Of a stretch of DNA of 64,000 nucleotides, positions 11,601 through 22,254 are shown piece by piece (positions within the stretch are counted from its first letter, which is position 1; each line of letters opens with the position of its first letter). Location: assembly GCA_949126835.1 (NCBI GenBank), contig OX421502.1, forward strand, positions 34,560,982 to 34,624,981, in the 5' to 3' direction. The position numbers were made by a program, and so were the translations under genes. The DNA is from Anisus vortex (lineage: Eukaryota > Mollusca > Gastropoda > Planorbidae). Below the pieces are notes generated by a model. That model did no database searches. It saw only the letters and a program-made list of their open reading frames with translations, and was not told the origin of the DNA.

Positions 11601-14600
11601 GGGGGAGGGGCAAGTCGATACATCCTTTTCGTTGAGTGCTCTATGTTGACCCCGACTTTTCCACAAATTCTCTAAGCGGGGCACACCTTCCCCACCACCA
11701 ATAATTCTAACGCTATTCCCCTGAATTGTCACGTCGTGCCCCCATATCTAGGTTCACAGTAAAGGCCTCAAGCTCGGCATCTACGGTGACATGGGCGTGT
11801 ACACCTGTGGGGGCTACCCTGGAAGTAAGTTTACCATGCAGACGGACGCCAGGACCTTTGCTGAGTGGGGCATCGACTCGCTCAAACTGGACGGATGCTA
11901 TTCTGATACCGGAGATTTCACAGTAGGTACGTGTGCAATATAGCAGAGATTTCACAGTAGATACGTGTACAATATAGCAGAGATTTCACATTAGATACGT
12001 GTGCAATACAGCAGAGATTTCACATTAGGTACGTGTGTGATATAGCAGAGATATTCAGCTCATAATTTCAAAGCCTTATTCAACACTAATACCGGTACAC
12101 TATGTATCACCTGTAATTTAACGTGTAAATAAACCATTATCCGGGGATATTTTCTTGGATTAGGCAATGACTAGACTCTCTATAGACTAATAATGGACCG
12201 CCTGCTTTGATATTATATTTCTGCTATTTGATAACTTGAAACACTTAGTTTCGGAATTTCCGATCACACCCTGTCCTCTAGACTTCCGGTTTAGTAATTC
12301 GCTAAAAAAAAAAATTTTCAATGGAAAATTAAGATTGAAATCAAAAGTTGTACGTAGCGGAAGTCATTAGGGAAGTTTATGAAACATTAAAGACAGTGTT
12401 AGTGGCTGCGCACGAAAAAATCAAGTGCTAAGCTCTAAAAATAGATTTAGCGCAAGCGGTCCATCTCATTATAGTCTTTTGTTTAGGATATAATAATATT
12501 TTAAAAAAAACCTTAATTAAAGTAAATGTTCTAAAAAAATAGGACCTACATTCAATTTGATGATCGGGTTTTAACAAGTTTTGAATACTAGGAGAACACA
12601 CGGGAATGAGGTTGACTATCCATAAAAGACGCCTACACTCTATAGAGAGGCTCACATTTTTTTTTTTTGCAATGAAGTGTGACAAGGGGCAGTAGTTGTA
12701 AAAACTCTACAAGAGATGCACTCAATAACAAACCCAACATCTAATAAATCTGCCTCAGCCCTAATCTCAAGATGTTGATGTTATATATAAATAAAAGACT
12801 GACAGCGTATCAACTCCAAATAAAATCATTTTCATTAACTGTAAAAATATCACTGTCGGTTATTGGCTAGCGGCTAGCGAAACAAATTTCGATTAAAATA
12901 TATTGTTATTATTATTTTTTTTTGTAATTCGCCAGCATATCCAATAATGGAGTTTTACTTAAACCGAACTGGGCGACCAATTTTATACAGCTGCAGCTGG
13001 CCAGCTTATCAAAGTACAGTAAGTGGGAGTAAAATTGTACTTTTGCCATTTTTACATTATGTCATTGTACTCAATTCAAATTTATGAATGCTACAGTCTT
13101 GAACCATAATAATGGAGAGGTGGACGGGACTGGGACTTGTTTCCATTGTCAAAACTAATGGCTTCGGCTGGCTCTGTTTCCATAATGTATTTATGCCTGG
13201 AATTCTATTTCAGTGTACTAACAGGGATATAGGCTTACGTATTACGTTCTTTGCAGAAAGATCTAAGTAGGCTGCCCGTTAAGTTAATACATAAAAACAA
13301 AAGTTTACTTTAAAGAAATGTGAATTGAAAAGTAAAACAAACTGACGGCTATTTGTAGGCTACCAAATATTATTACTCGACCTGTCAGAACTTTTTCTTT
13401 GATATTTCAGCCGCATTCTTTCTGCATTCTTCTGGAAGATGGGGTAATACGTATTTCAGTGAAGAAAAAGAAAGGGGCCGGTATCTAGTTAATATATTTG
13501 CGTCAGAGTTAGTTATTTTTCCTTCTTTCCCACCATGTTTGAGCTGCATTAAATTTGGAAGCGCAACGGGGGTTTTATCCATGGTTATAACTTACAGTGC
13601 AATTTTAACAAACTCGGCATTATTTACAAACCATCTGACAAGTTTATCAGACCAAAATAGATATCTTACTATCATACAAAACAAACAAAAAGTAATTTTA
13701 AACTAAACTAAACTAATATTATTGTTTTATATTGTGTTGCTAAAAATAGCCAGATTATCCCAGGATAGCTGAATACTGCAACATCTGGAGAAACTACGGA
13801 GATATTGATGACTCCTGGGACAGTGTCAAAAGCATCATTCAATTTTATGGAGACGACAAAGGCAACTTCAGCTCTGTGGCTGGACCGGGAAACTTCAATG
13901 ACCCAGACATGGTAAACTGTAAACACTAGTGCAGTTAAACACATAGGCATAGAAATAAAACCCAATCACAATGCTCAGATAAACATAAGGACAAAGACCC
14001 TTTCCTTATCCCTTATGCGAGAACAAATGCATATAAGTCCTCTTTCTTCCCGAGTGACATTCAAGCATGGAATGGGTTGCCTGAACAAACCAGAAAAACC
14101 AGTAATTTAACATCATTTAAAACATTAATAAAAATGCAAGACTCGACTCGGATCACGGATGAGCGTAGGACGAAATAATCTTCTTTATAGAAGGAGCGAC
14201 TGTAATATATAAGATAAGATAGGCATATATCTAGATCATAGATTACAAGACTGAGGGTGATATGTACAATTATATTCCATGCCCATCGAAACTGGTAAAT
14301 ATCTTGTAATAAAGCATACATTGAGTTCCTATACGAGTATATTCCTTAAAAAAAGCTTCTTATTGAAAGAAGTCAATCTTACAACCAAACAAACGTACCA
14401 GCAACTGATAAAAACAATTTGAAGGTGTCTTTTTGATGTTCAAGCGAGTGAATCAGATGCTATTGCAAGAACAAAAAAATAAACTAAACAACAGAACACT
14501 ATTCTTAAATGCCTGTCTCTAAATTGTATGTCAACAAAATAGAGGAGTGAATGGAGTTTTGAAAGAGTTTGATCGTGTTTATGCCAGTGTGAGGCCGGCT

Positions 14601-17600
14601 AGTCCTGCGGTTAGTTCACCGGACCGTCTACAAAACGGCCCGGGTTCTAGCTCAGCCGCCGACCAATCCCTGCCGCCCTGCAGGAGTTTTGGGCCTAGTG
14701 GACGTAATAATCTTCTATCTAGAAGGAACGTCTGTAAACGTAAAAGATAAGGGAGAGGGTAGCCCAATATATATTGACCAGATCAAAGTGTAGCATTAAA
14801 ATATAAATTTTAGTACAGAATAAGTCATAAACGGGTTATAGATCAAAATTGGATTGAAATGTGTAGAAATAAAAAGCATTACATGTTCAAAATTGTCCAT
14901 CCATAGGAACAGTCTAAATAGCATGCAATATCTTTGGATTTTAGACTTATGTTTGGTTGACTTTATTCGCTAGTAGATCTATATATTTGTATTATTGTGT
15001 CATATTTGCTTAGCTAAGATAAAAAAAAAACAACCACTATTAACTGTTTAGATTATCATCGGCGACAAAGGTCTCAGTCCATCTCAGGAAGAAGTGCAGA
15101 TGGCTATGTGGGCCATGATGGCGTCGCCGCTGTTTCTGTCCAATGATCTCCGGAATATTTCAGACAGGGCCAGGAATTTGATCCTCAACAAGGGCGCCAT
15201 TGAGATCAATCAAGACCCACTTGGTATCCAGGGGAAACGAGTACAGCAGGCTAGTGGGATTTGAGTTTTTTTTATAGCTGCTTTATAAGTGTCTTAAAAC
15301 AAAATACCGGACAAGCCGTCTGGCTCTTACGTCCAGGGTGTAACAATGTTAACCCTTCCCGTACCGACCTGCTTCTATCTATGCTGCCTTCAGTTCCGCT
15401 ATATACGCGCCCGGGACTGTAAGGGTTAAGGGATGGATCAAGGGAGACTAGCCACCCCGCGGCACGCCGATACTGAGTCTCCACTGAGTCTCCAAGCCTA
15501 TCGGTAGAGCAATGATCCTCGGACGCGCAACAGGGGCTGTGCCCCATGCGTTAGCCCACTGGTGTGTTCTTAATGGGAGCGTATCGGTGGTTTGCACACT
15601 TCACCAGCCCTAAGGTCCATGTGTAGAGAAGTGGTTAGAAGTAGAATAAAGTAAGAGCTATTAATACTGAAATCTAAATCTAGAAACACTAATAATAATA
15701 ATAATAATTCTTGTATAGCGCAAATCCCGTTGGAAACAGTTCTATGCGGTGTAAAACTAGAGGACAGAAAGGCAATGTAATACTAATAATACATAAAGCA
15801 ATAAACTCTAATTTAGAAATACAATCCAATAACAATATTTTGCAAGGCTCAGATAAACATAAGGACAAAACCACTTTCCTTATCCCTTATGCGAGAACAA
15901 ATGTATATAAGTACTCTTTTTTCCCGAGTGGCATTCGGGCGTGGAATGGGTTGCCTGAACAAAACAGGAAAACCAGTAACTTAACATCATTTAAAACATA
16001 GGTTCTCAACGGGGGCGGTGAGAAGCTTTAGGGGGAGGGGGGCGCTGACGTTCCCGAGGGCGATTGGGGGGGGGGGGGAGGCGTTGAAGGGCAAGTGGGC
16101 GGTACAAACGTGCCTGATATATTTTGAACACCTCAGCTATTTGAATCGATTAATTTTTTAATGAAATGTGATATAAACGCTGCTAAATATCTTATCAGCT
16201 AATATTAATGACATTTTAGTCTCTGTTTTACTGAGATGTTTTTTAATGCATTTAGACTTTGCAAGTCGGAGGATTTTATCAATCGTTAAGTGGAATAGAT
16301 ACGTAGTAATCATACGAACTGGGTAGTTAATGTAATGTTTGAAAATATGCATAGGCCTATAAATTCTTTAGTCATATAATATTTATATAATTTTCAAATA
16401 CTTTTTACAGTTTGATCAGTTATAAATTGTAAGCCATTTATTTTTTTATTACAAAGAAAACATTAGAAATATTAGCCCAAATGAAACGGGTTATTATCTC
16501 CCTTTAATACAAAAAATGTTTTCACATTTGATTCAATAGTGATGCCAAACAAATTCTGATTTGTAATATAATCACTGACTAATTATTATCTCTTTATATA
16601 AATTCAACATTAGGCTATTCATAATATGATTTAATTATTAGATGATTAAAATAATTTACGTTAAACTGTTGTAAATAAACATTTCCTGCATTAACTGTTT
16701 GTCCATTTAAGGAGTTTATATTTTAAACATTAATGATTACAGAAATTACACAATATGGTGCTATTAAATAAGTCTCTTATATTTCTAAATTAATATTAAA
16801 ATTGATCAGCCCATCAATTTGAAAGTCTCGCCTTTGATTAGAATACTCGGCTATGAGTGCTATAATGTAAAATGTAAGATTACTTTTGAAAAAGCCGTAT
16901 CTATCTTAATATATCCTTTAACATAGGGATGTACATGTAGTTAAATGCTTTGAAATTGATTTTACGGTAAGATATCTCCAGTTTCAATTCAAATCCATTC
17001 AAGTGGTCCTTTGTAAATGCAAGTTCAACTCACTGAAATTTGTCAGAAACATCGGCTTCAACGGTCAGTTTTCCTCATTCAGAACCGGAAAATGTTGTTG
17101 CTGTTTTTATAAATAAAAAAACACTTCTTGTAGGTCTCTTGCGTGCCATTGAAAATCGCTCAGCGCGCCAAGTTTTGCGCGCGTTTCTTTGGTTGCCGAC
17201 CCCTGATTTAGAGTTTTGAGTACATTGTGAGATTTTCTAAAGACATTACAATTTTCTTTATAACTGGATGAGTACACGCTACCAGAAAATTAAGCTTTAC
17301 TTTTAGCTTACGTTTATTTGAGTAAAAAAAAAGACAATTTGCTTATTTCGAAAAAAAATACATAAATATAAAAATCTATTTGACTACTTGTACTAGAAGA
17401 CTTTTTAGTGCAAAAGAAATTCCTCCAGTGGCGATGGTATGGCGTATGTGGATTGATGTTGTAGTTTAAAAAAAGTATTTCCAGGTGTATTTGCCGTCTA
17501 TTGTGTGACAACATTTAGTTAGATCTACTAAAAGTCTTTGTGATTGTCTGTATCGTTCACTACAATATTACAGCAGTTCACAAATAAGTAATGCATTTAA

Positions 17601-20407
17601 CGTTTTTTTAAAGACAGTTTTGCATTGATACCTTAAATTAATTTATTATTATTATTAGTATCTGTATTCTCTCTCTTCTCTCTCTCATAGTCCTCTTAGT
17701 GCCGACTGGCGTTTGAGGCGGAAGCCAAGGATCTCCATTTGTCTCGATCTGTTGCAGCTCGAGTTGCTGTCTCAAAGTTCAGGCCTGAAGCCTTCAAGTC
17801 CCTTTCCGTCGTCCTTCTCCAAGTTTGTTTTGGTCTGCCTTTCGACCTTTTCCCATGGGGGGGGGGGGGGGTCCATCTCAGGGCTGTCCTGGGGAGGGAG
17901 CCAGCTGACATTCTGCAGACGTGTCCTATCCATCTCCATCTCCTTGCTGAGATGCTCTCTGCTAAAGGGATTACTCCTGTTTTCTCACGTAGATCTGTAT
18001 TAGGCCAACTATTAAAGTTATAGTCTCGATATATTTTTTTATTGTTAGCCAATGTTACAATTTTCTTGTTTTGTCTTTATCTATGTCTTTATTGCCTATT
18101 TATTGTACCTATTGTTTGAACTATGTGGCAAACATTTTTTTAAATTGTAATTTGTTCATTGACGATGACTACAAGCGATGGCTACTGCACACATAGGTGC
18201 GTTGTTAAGCAAAAGGGGACCGTTTATATATAATGTATGAGACTTGGATTCGGTGCTCGAGTTTGTGAAAAGCAATTGCGATTCTTTGGAATCAATCAAG
18301 AGAAAATCAATCCGTTTCTCTAGGTCGGTCAGTTTCGGCAACAATTTTTTATATTGCATTCTTATCAACCTCTTTTGTGGATAGTGGATTTTATGCTAGT
18401 ACCATTTGGTTGTCAAAAAAGAAAACCAAGACAAGCTGCAAATAGTGAAACATGGAAACCTAAGGCTTTTGCAACCAAAATCGAAACAAATATAGACAAA
18501 CTACTAGCAACATACCAGGCAAAAGATTCACATTAATAAAGTTTTTTTTAAAGCCTCTTGTTTATGTAATTTTTTAAATCTATTCATTCGTACAATATGT
18601 TTGCTTTTCAGTTTTTTAAAGATAATAAATAAGCACACAAATCTAGTCAGCCTAAAAAAATTGCAGAAACTATATTGACCCTTTAACTTCCAGAGGGGTG
18701 AAGAGAATTGGCGCAAAAAAAAAGTTATGGGGCGGTGAGCGGAAAAAGTTTGTAAAAGGGGGCGTTGAGCCGAAAAAGGTTGAGAACCTATGATTTAAAA
18801 CATTAATAAAATTGCCAGACTAGACTCGGACCACGGATGAGAATAGGACGCAATAATCTTCTTTAAAGAAGGAACGTCTGTAATATATAAGATAAGATAA
18901 TAATTACCTCGAAAACTTAGAATATAAACTGGAGCTTTGATCTCTATACTTTAAAAACAAATACATTGATTTGGATTCGCTAAAACAGCAACATTGCTAC
19001 TGCTGCTCTAAGTTTTACTGACCAAACTGATATTTAGAACAAGTTTCATAAAGTAGCGCTAGAAGAAAAACAAAAACAAAAACATTTGTTTTAGCAAAGT
19101 CAATAATAAGATGAAACGCTTGCTCTATTTTTAGAGCTGATATGTTCTTTTTCCATGCGCATCCAATAACGCTGTCTTAAATTACTTCTACGCTCTAACG
19201 TTTGCCTAAATGTTTCCGCTGTATACAACTTTCAATTTGAATTTCAATTTTTCATTGAGAAAATCAAAGCGATTAAATAAAACGGAAGTGCACAGTACAA
19301 AAGGGAATCGGGAATTCCGAAGCGGAGCGGTCCATCTTATTATAGCCTTCGATTTTAGACTTAGTATTTAGATCTATTCCTGTTTAATTGGGAGCTCTTG
19401 GATGATAACAGACGTTTAAATCTGCAAGAACGTCTGCATTCTGGACAGGGAAATCGTGGTGCTTGTTGTGCTTATTTTATTCTTTTCTTGCCGCTTCCAA
19501 AACTGAAACAAGTGTTGTTTTAATCTCGCGTTTGGTTCTGTGTACATCGAAAGTGGGCGTTTTAACATTTGGTTTAAGGGGGGGGGGGCAGCGCGCTCGT
19601 AGCATACCAAAAGTTCCTGGTACGAATCCACTTGAGAGCTAGAATTAGTTCCTAGATCTGCAGGTGTGACCCTAAGTATGCCCAGGTCTGATGGGTACCT
19701 GACAGTATTTAGAGATAAGTAACGGCGACTGGGCATTGTGTTAGCCGCACTATCCCCTTGTGTGCCGTGGCTATGGAAACTTGCGAACGCGGCTTTATGG
19801 GTCTTATAGATCTAATTGGTTTAACGGAGAAACTTTAGTTTTAAACACAATTGTTTTGACTCAATCATTTAATATATCCACACTAGGGCTCGGTTTGCAT
19901 GCATAAATACTGCACACTTTTACCTTGTCTGGAGGGTGTCCCCCAGTCTACCCAGCTCTGATGGGTACCTGACTTTAGTTTGGGTAAAGTAAAGGCGGCT
20001 GTGCATAGTGATGACCACACAACCACCTAGTATGCCGTGGCCACAGATACTGGTGAACGCTGCTTCACCCCGAATATTCATAATATATATATATATGACG
20101 GTTAGACAAAAAGAATGAACTAATTTGGTTTGTATTTGTTTGCTAGGCAAATGGAATCCAAATTTGGCTTCGACCTGTGCTACCCGTCGGAAGTTATGCT
20201 GTGGCCATTCTGAATATCAACGATGGTGGCTATGAATCCACAGTGTCCATCTCTCTGGCTGGTCTGGGAGTTCCTGGGAACAACCATTACTACCTGAATG
20301 AAGTCTTCAGTGGACTTTACCTTGGTGGCTTCAACTTCAATGACACATTTACCGTCAAGGTGGATGTATCCAGTGTTTTCTTCGGGAAATATAAAAAAAT
20401 TGGATAA
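8538..20407 (+). CDS. GH27 glycosidase copy A, alpha-N-acetylgalactosaminidase-like
   Basis: Seven exons (8538-8695, 10491-10668, 11752-11926, 12936-13018, 13750-13911, 15052-15249, 20147-20407) join into 1215 nt, 404 residues, close to human NAGA. A signal peptide of about 19 residues precedes [13 protein letters not shown]. Expected catalytic residues are present: nucleophile Asp159 in KLDGCY and acid/base Asp216 in WRNYGDIDD. Ser191 and Ala194 in CSWPA match NAGA specificity, so removal of terminal alpha-GalNAc in lysosomes or by secretion is inferred. Possible N-glycosylation sites include NRT and NIS. Oddities: introns 1 and 6 begin with GC (attag|gcaagt and cag|gctagt). The conserved DPKRFP motif is DPVCFP (residues 98-103), adding an unpaired-looking Cys. 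No stop or frameshift was found. AATAAA at 20570-20575 may end the transcript. Confidence 0.85.
9341..9692. mobile_element. hAT-type MITE, 352 bp, in copy A intron 1
   Basis: The ends are CAGGTGTCAGGAACC and GGCTTCCCGACCCCTG, imperfect inverted repeats. The 8-bp duplication ATCTAGTG is at 9333-9340 and 9693-9700. The interior is about 85-90% similar by eye to the element at 10900-11239. Confidence 0.9.
9990..10375 (-). repeat. Degraded LINE C-terminal fragment
   Basis: On the - strand the translation includes [19 protein letters not shown], a Cys-Cys-His-Cys pattern typical of the C-terminus of several non-LTR retrotransposon polyproteins. The surrounding frame has stops. It lies just upstream of copy A exon 2. 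Confidence 0.5.
10491..10668 (+). CDS. Copy A exon 2
   Basis: 178 nt between ttttgtag and gtgagc. It encodes [10 protein letters not shown], the galactose-binding NIDDCW motif and [15 protein letters not shown]. Copy B has DPKRFP at the same site. Confidence 0.9.
10900..11239. mobile_element. hAT-type MITE, 340 bp, in copy A intron 2
   Basis: Inverted termini CAGGGGTCGGGAACC and GGGTTCCCGACCCCTG, flanked by the 8-bp duplication GCTTAGGG (10892-10899 and 11240-11247). Same family and orientation as 9341-9692. Confidence 0.92.
11752..11926 (+). CDS. Copy A exon 3 (nucleophile exon)
   Basis: 175 nt between tatctag and gtacgt. It encodes [15 protein letters not shown] and LKLDGCY with the catalytic nucleophile. 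The last 15 bases are the start of a 34-bp minisatellite that continues into the intron. Confidence 0.9.
11912..12047. repeat. 34-bp minisatellite spanning the exon 3 donor of copy A
   Basis: Four units of 34 bp, each starting GAGATTTCACA. Unit 1 contains the end of exon 3 and its donor GTACGT. Units 2 and 3 read GATACGT at the donor position and so lose it. Unit 4 keeps GGTACGT. Confidence 0.9.
12185..12476. mobile_element. MITE with GGACCGC inverted termini, 292 bp
   Basis: Left end GACTAATAATGGACCGC; right end GCGGTCCATCTCATTATAGTC: about 20-bp imperfect inverted repeats. A second member in opposite orientation is at about 19101-19347 and shares the interior (atttttagagct, cttccg, ggaattccga). 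No coding capacity. The superfamily is unassigned. Confidence 0.65.
12936..13018 (+). CDS. Copy A exon 4
   Basis: 83 nt between gccag and gtaagt. It encodes the substrate-recognition loop [10 protein letters not shown]. It is 6 nt shorter than the copy B exon (ends YQST versus YEQSFN). Confidence 0.9.
13750..13911 (+). CDS. Copy A exon 5 (acid/base exon)
   Basis: 162 nt between aaaatag and gtaaac. It encodes [16 protein letters not shown] with the acid/base Asp, and [11 protein letters not shown], where human enzymes have GHW or GGW before NDPDM. Confidence 0.92.
13967..14222 (+). repeat. LINE family A 3' end fragment
   Basis: It starts in the reverse-transcriptase C-terminal coding part (gataaacataaggacaaaga, ggaatgggttgcctgaacaaa). 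It ends in the tail with TATAAGATAAGATA. It lies in copy A intron 5. Confidence 0.75.
14575..14755 (+). repeat. SINE family 2, fuller copy
   Basis: The head contains tagttcaccgga and a B-box-like gggttctagctc, suggesting tRNA ancestry. The 3' end reads GTGGACGTAATAATCTTCTA and GAAGGAACGTCTGTAA, almost the same as the 3' tail of LINE family A (for example 18846-18885). A short hairpin CTTCTATCTAGAAG lies in the shared tail. Confidence 0.65.
15052..15249 (+). CDS. Copy A exon 6
   Basis: 198 nt, starting after actgtttag. It encodes [20 protein letters not shown], the SNDLRNIS segment and [15 protein letters not shown]. By alignment with copy B the exon ends at CAG with GC at 15250. An in-frame GT at 15241 (after GKR) is a weaker alternative that would drop three residues. 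Confidence 0.88.
15349..15429. mobile_element. 81-bp piggyBac-like MITE (TTAA-bounded)
   Basis: It begins TTAACCCTT and ends AAGGGTTAA, so TTAA flanks perfect CCCTT/AAGGG ends. The reverse complement of this sequence recurs at 54333-54413 and 55567-55647 with about three differences and identical 81-bp length. Confidence 0.8.
15440..15640. repeat. GC-rich repeat fragment
   Basis: GC-rich compared with its surroundings, with pieces (cacttcaccagc, gtccatgtgtagagaagtgg) weakly repeated near 27340-27370. Probably a SINE remnant; the family was not recognised. Confidence 0.35.
15690..15996 (+). repeat. LINE family A reverse-transcriptase C-terminus (left part)
   Basis: An open frame of about 96 codons contains [32 protein letters not shown] and TSNLTSF, the conserved C-terminal segment of many LINE reverse transcriptases. 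The element is cut by a hAT insertion and resumes at 18793-18900. Confidence 0.8.
16140..17212. repeat. Older hAT-like remnant
   Basis: It shares segments with 31203-32297, 40745-40935, 55790-56200 and 58375-58625 (for example agaaacatcggcttcaac, gcgtgccattgaaaatcgct). It ends in a hAT-like GGTTGCCGACCCCTG terminus. No open transposase. Confidence 0.5.
17690..18010 (-). repeat. LINE family B reverse-transcriptase C-terminus
   Basis: The - strand translation includes [26 protein letters not shown] and DRDKWRS, a conserved C-terminal block in several LINE clades. A run of G/C (17859-17870) sits inside it. It is an isolated fragment. Confidence 0.75.
18793..18900 (+). repeat. LINE family A 3' end (right part, after hAT)
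   Basis: It continues the fragment ending at 15996 and carries the tail GGACGCAATAATCTTCTTTA, AGAAGGAACGTCTGTAATAT and the AAGATAAGATAA run. Confidence 0.8.
19101..19347. mobile_element. MITE with GGACCGC termini, second copy
   Basis: Inverted copy of the element at 12185-12476, with ends near caataataagatgaaacgctt and agcggtccatcttattatag. Similarity extends through the interior. Confidence 0.6.
19585..19850 (+). repeat. SINE family 1
   Basis: Degraded tRNA-like head (gcagcgcgctcg..., ttcctggtacgaatcc) followed by the body gatgggtacctgaca, gactgggcattgtg and gccgtggc. In copy A intron 6. Confidence 0.6.
19923..20075 (+). repeat. SINE family 1, head missing
   Basis: The body only: ggagggtgtcccccagtcta through ctgatgggtacctgactt to gtgaacgctgcttcacc. 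It lies just upstream of copy A exon 7. Confidence 0.7.
20147..20407 (+). CDS. Copy A exon 7 (C-terminal domain)
   Basis: 261 nt, starting after tttgctag and ending at TAA 20405-20407. It encodes [18 protein letters not shown] and the beta-rich C-terminal domain ending [11 protein letters not shown], which aligns with copy B over its full length. Confidence 0.9.
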   Translation, partial: ANGIQIWLRPVLPVGSYAVAILNINDGGYESTVSISLAGLGVPGNNHYYLNEVFSGLYLGGFNFNDTFTVKVDVSSVFFGKYKKIG

Positions 20408-21224
20408 AAGAAAACACAAAAACATACTATTAAAATATTATACGATTTTTCAAGCTAGATACAAGTTTTGTTTTTTTTGTTATTGTTTGTTTGTTTTTGT
20501 TAATAATTATTATAATACTCGATCTATTAAAAATATATTATTAAAGGCCTTATAGACCTACTCTAAAGCAATAAAAGTATTTTATAAGGTTGCCTTATAG
20601 TTGTAATTGGTTGTATACGTGTGCATGTTACACGTTAATTGGTCCAATTAAAACATCGCACTGGGCTGCATTTCAAATGAAAACTTATTTATTTCTGTTT
20701 TGGATGAAACATTATACATATTATGCTTTTTATCCGCAAGTACTTGTAACATATTTACATTAATTTTCAAATAAAAATACATAACTTTAATTTGTATTAC
20801 AAGTCAACATAAATTATTTATATATTCATTATAATCTGTAGACTACTTGCTTTTAAACCATTTACTGATAATCTCTGTAAATTAATTATGACAATATTAG
20901 ACAATAGCTGGATTCATATTCAAATGGCACAGGCAACTGTAGACTCTATTATCTAAAGGTGACCGGTATTTGCTGAAGGTCTCCGGTATTATCTGAAGGT
21001 TTTCGGTATTATCGGAAGGTATTTTCTGTAGGAGTCCGGTATTTTCTGAAAGTAGAGCAAGCGGTCCATCTTAGTAAAGTCTTTATTCAAACAACAGATA
21101 AGCGTAGAAAGCAATAACCTTCTGTACAGAGGTAGCGACGGAAACATCTGCATGTCATTACAGATCTATTTTTAACCTGGACATTTCCGCTAAATACACC
21201 AAAAAAAAAGTCAATGTTAAAGAC
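20408..21224. other. Copy A 3' UTR and AT-rich flank
   Basis: AATAAA at 20570-20575. Around 20958-21050 are short imperfect repeats of a ccggtatt...tctgaaggt motif. 21085-21145 resembles a decayed LINE family A tail. No gene. Confidence 0.5.
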
Positions 21225-22052
21225 TAGGGATGTTAAACGAAAACCGGAATACCGGATTACGGTTTTGAAACTGAAAACCGGTTTTGATTTTCAAAACCGG
21301 ATTTCGGTTTGTTGGTTGGAAGGTAATCATTACTTTAAGTAGCACACCTTTCTTTTCTGGTTCTGAAGGGAAAAAAGTTGGATTCGCACAAAACAATACT
21401 TGAAATGCGTTGCTAACACTAATTAGTCTTAGATATTGTGTTTCTTTTTTCTCCAAATACCAAATATGGCTTGCGATAAAATTTGATGACGCTACACCAT
21501 CGTCTCTCGAGACGGACGGATGCCGACGACGACGACGGACTCTTTGATGTACGCAATGGAGAGACGCAAACTAGTTTTGCCATGTGACCCTGAACAATTC
21601 GGCTAGAAACCGCATCTGTGTTTTATTATGAACGGCACTATTAAATAAATACACATTCTTTTCATTGGTGCCACGCGATCATTTTCATCAATACATTATT
21701 TCCAAATCTAAGTCAACGGTGTAAACATTTACTTTAACACCATTGAAAGCTATAATCGGTTTTAATCAATTAGCCCAGATTTTATTTTTGTTATAAAGAA
21801 TTTTATGGTAAAGTGTACAAAATTATATTGTATTCACACAAATCAACCTTTTGAATGCCCTGCAAACACTAGTTAAGTTTGATCTATTTTTCAAATATTC
21901 CTACAAAGCTACGCACATTTGGCTTTTCCGGCTTGTGACTTGCGACATTGCGCGGGGGGGGGGGGGGGAAGGAAGAACCGAAATCCGGTTTTAAACCGGT
22001 TTTATAGATCCGAAAACCGATTTTGAAAAAAAAAACGGTTTTAACATCCCTA
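21225..22052. mobile_element. hAT-like TIR element, 828 bp
   Basis: Ends TAGGGATGTTAAA and TTTTAACATCCCTA. Flanks gttaaagac and gttaagac form an 8-bp-like duplication with one indel. Inside each end are clusters of AACCGG/CCGGTT repeats forming further inverted repeats. No transposase. Confidence 0.6.
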
Positions 22053-22254
22053 GTTAAGACGCAGCGTCGAAGGAATTCGAGCCTCGTTTTGGCACAACAG
22101 TACTTCAAATAGACAATACTTGTATTGGATTTGAGAATGAGCGGTGCTTGGGAGGGAAAAATCACTCCTAAGACCCCGGAAGGTTTGTTAAAGTCTCGGC
22201 AAACGTTGACCTGAACTCTTTTCTCTTTGAAAAACAAGCCTACTGTTATTTTCT

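Larger units (their letters stand above)
15997..18792. mobile_element. hAT-type element, 2.8 kb, nested in a LINE fragment
   Basis: Termini CATAGGTTCTCAAC and GTTGAGAACCTATG are perfect 14-bp inverted repeats. The 8-bp duplication ATTTAAAA flanks both ends (15989-15996 and 18793-18800) and rejoins the interrupted LINE. The interior is a patchwork: an older hAT-like remnant (about 16140-17212, ending ggttgccgacccctg) and a LINE C-terminus (17690-18010). No intact transposase was found. Confidence 0.88.

Noticed and set aside
8538..20407. Copy A as a pseudogene
   Set aside because: All seven exons are in frame, catalytic residues are intact and GC donors can be functional; the evidence for decay is only suggestive.
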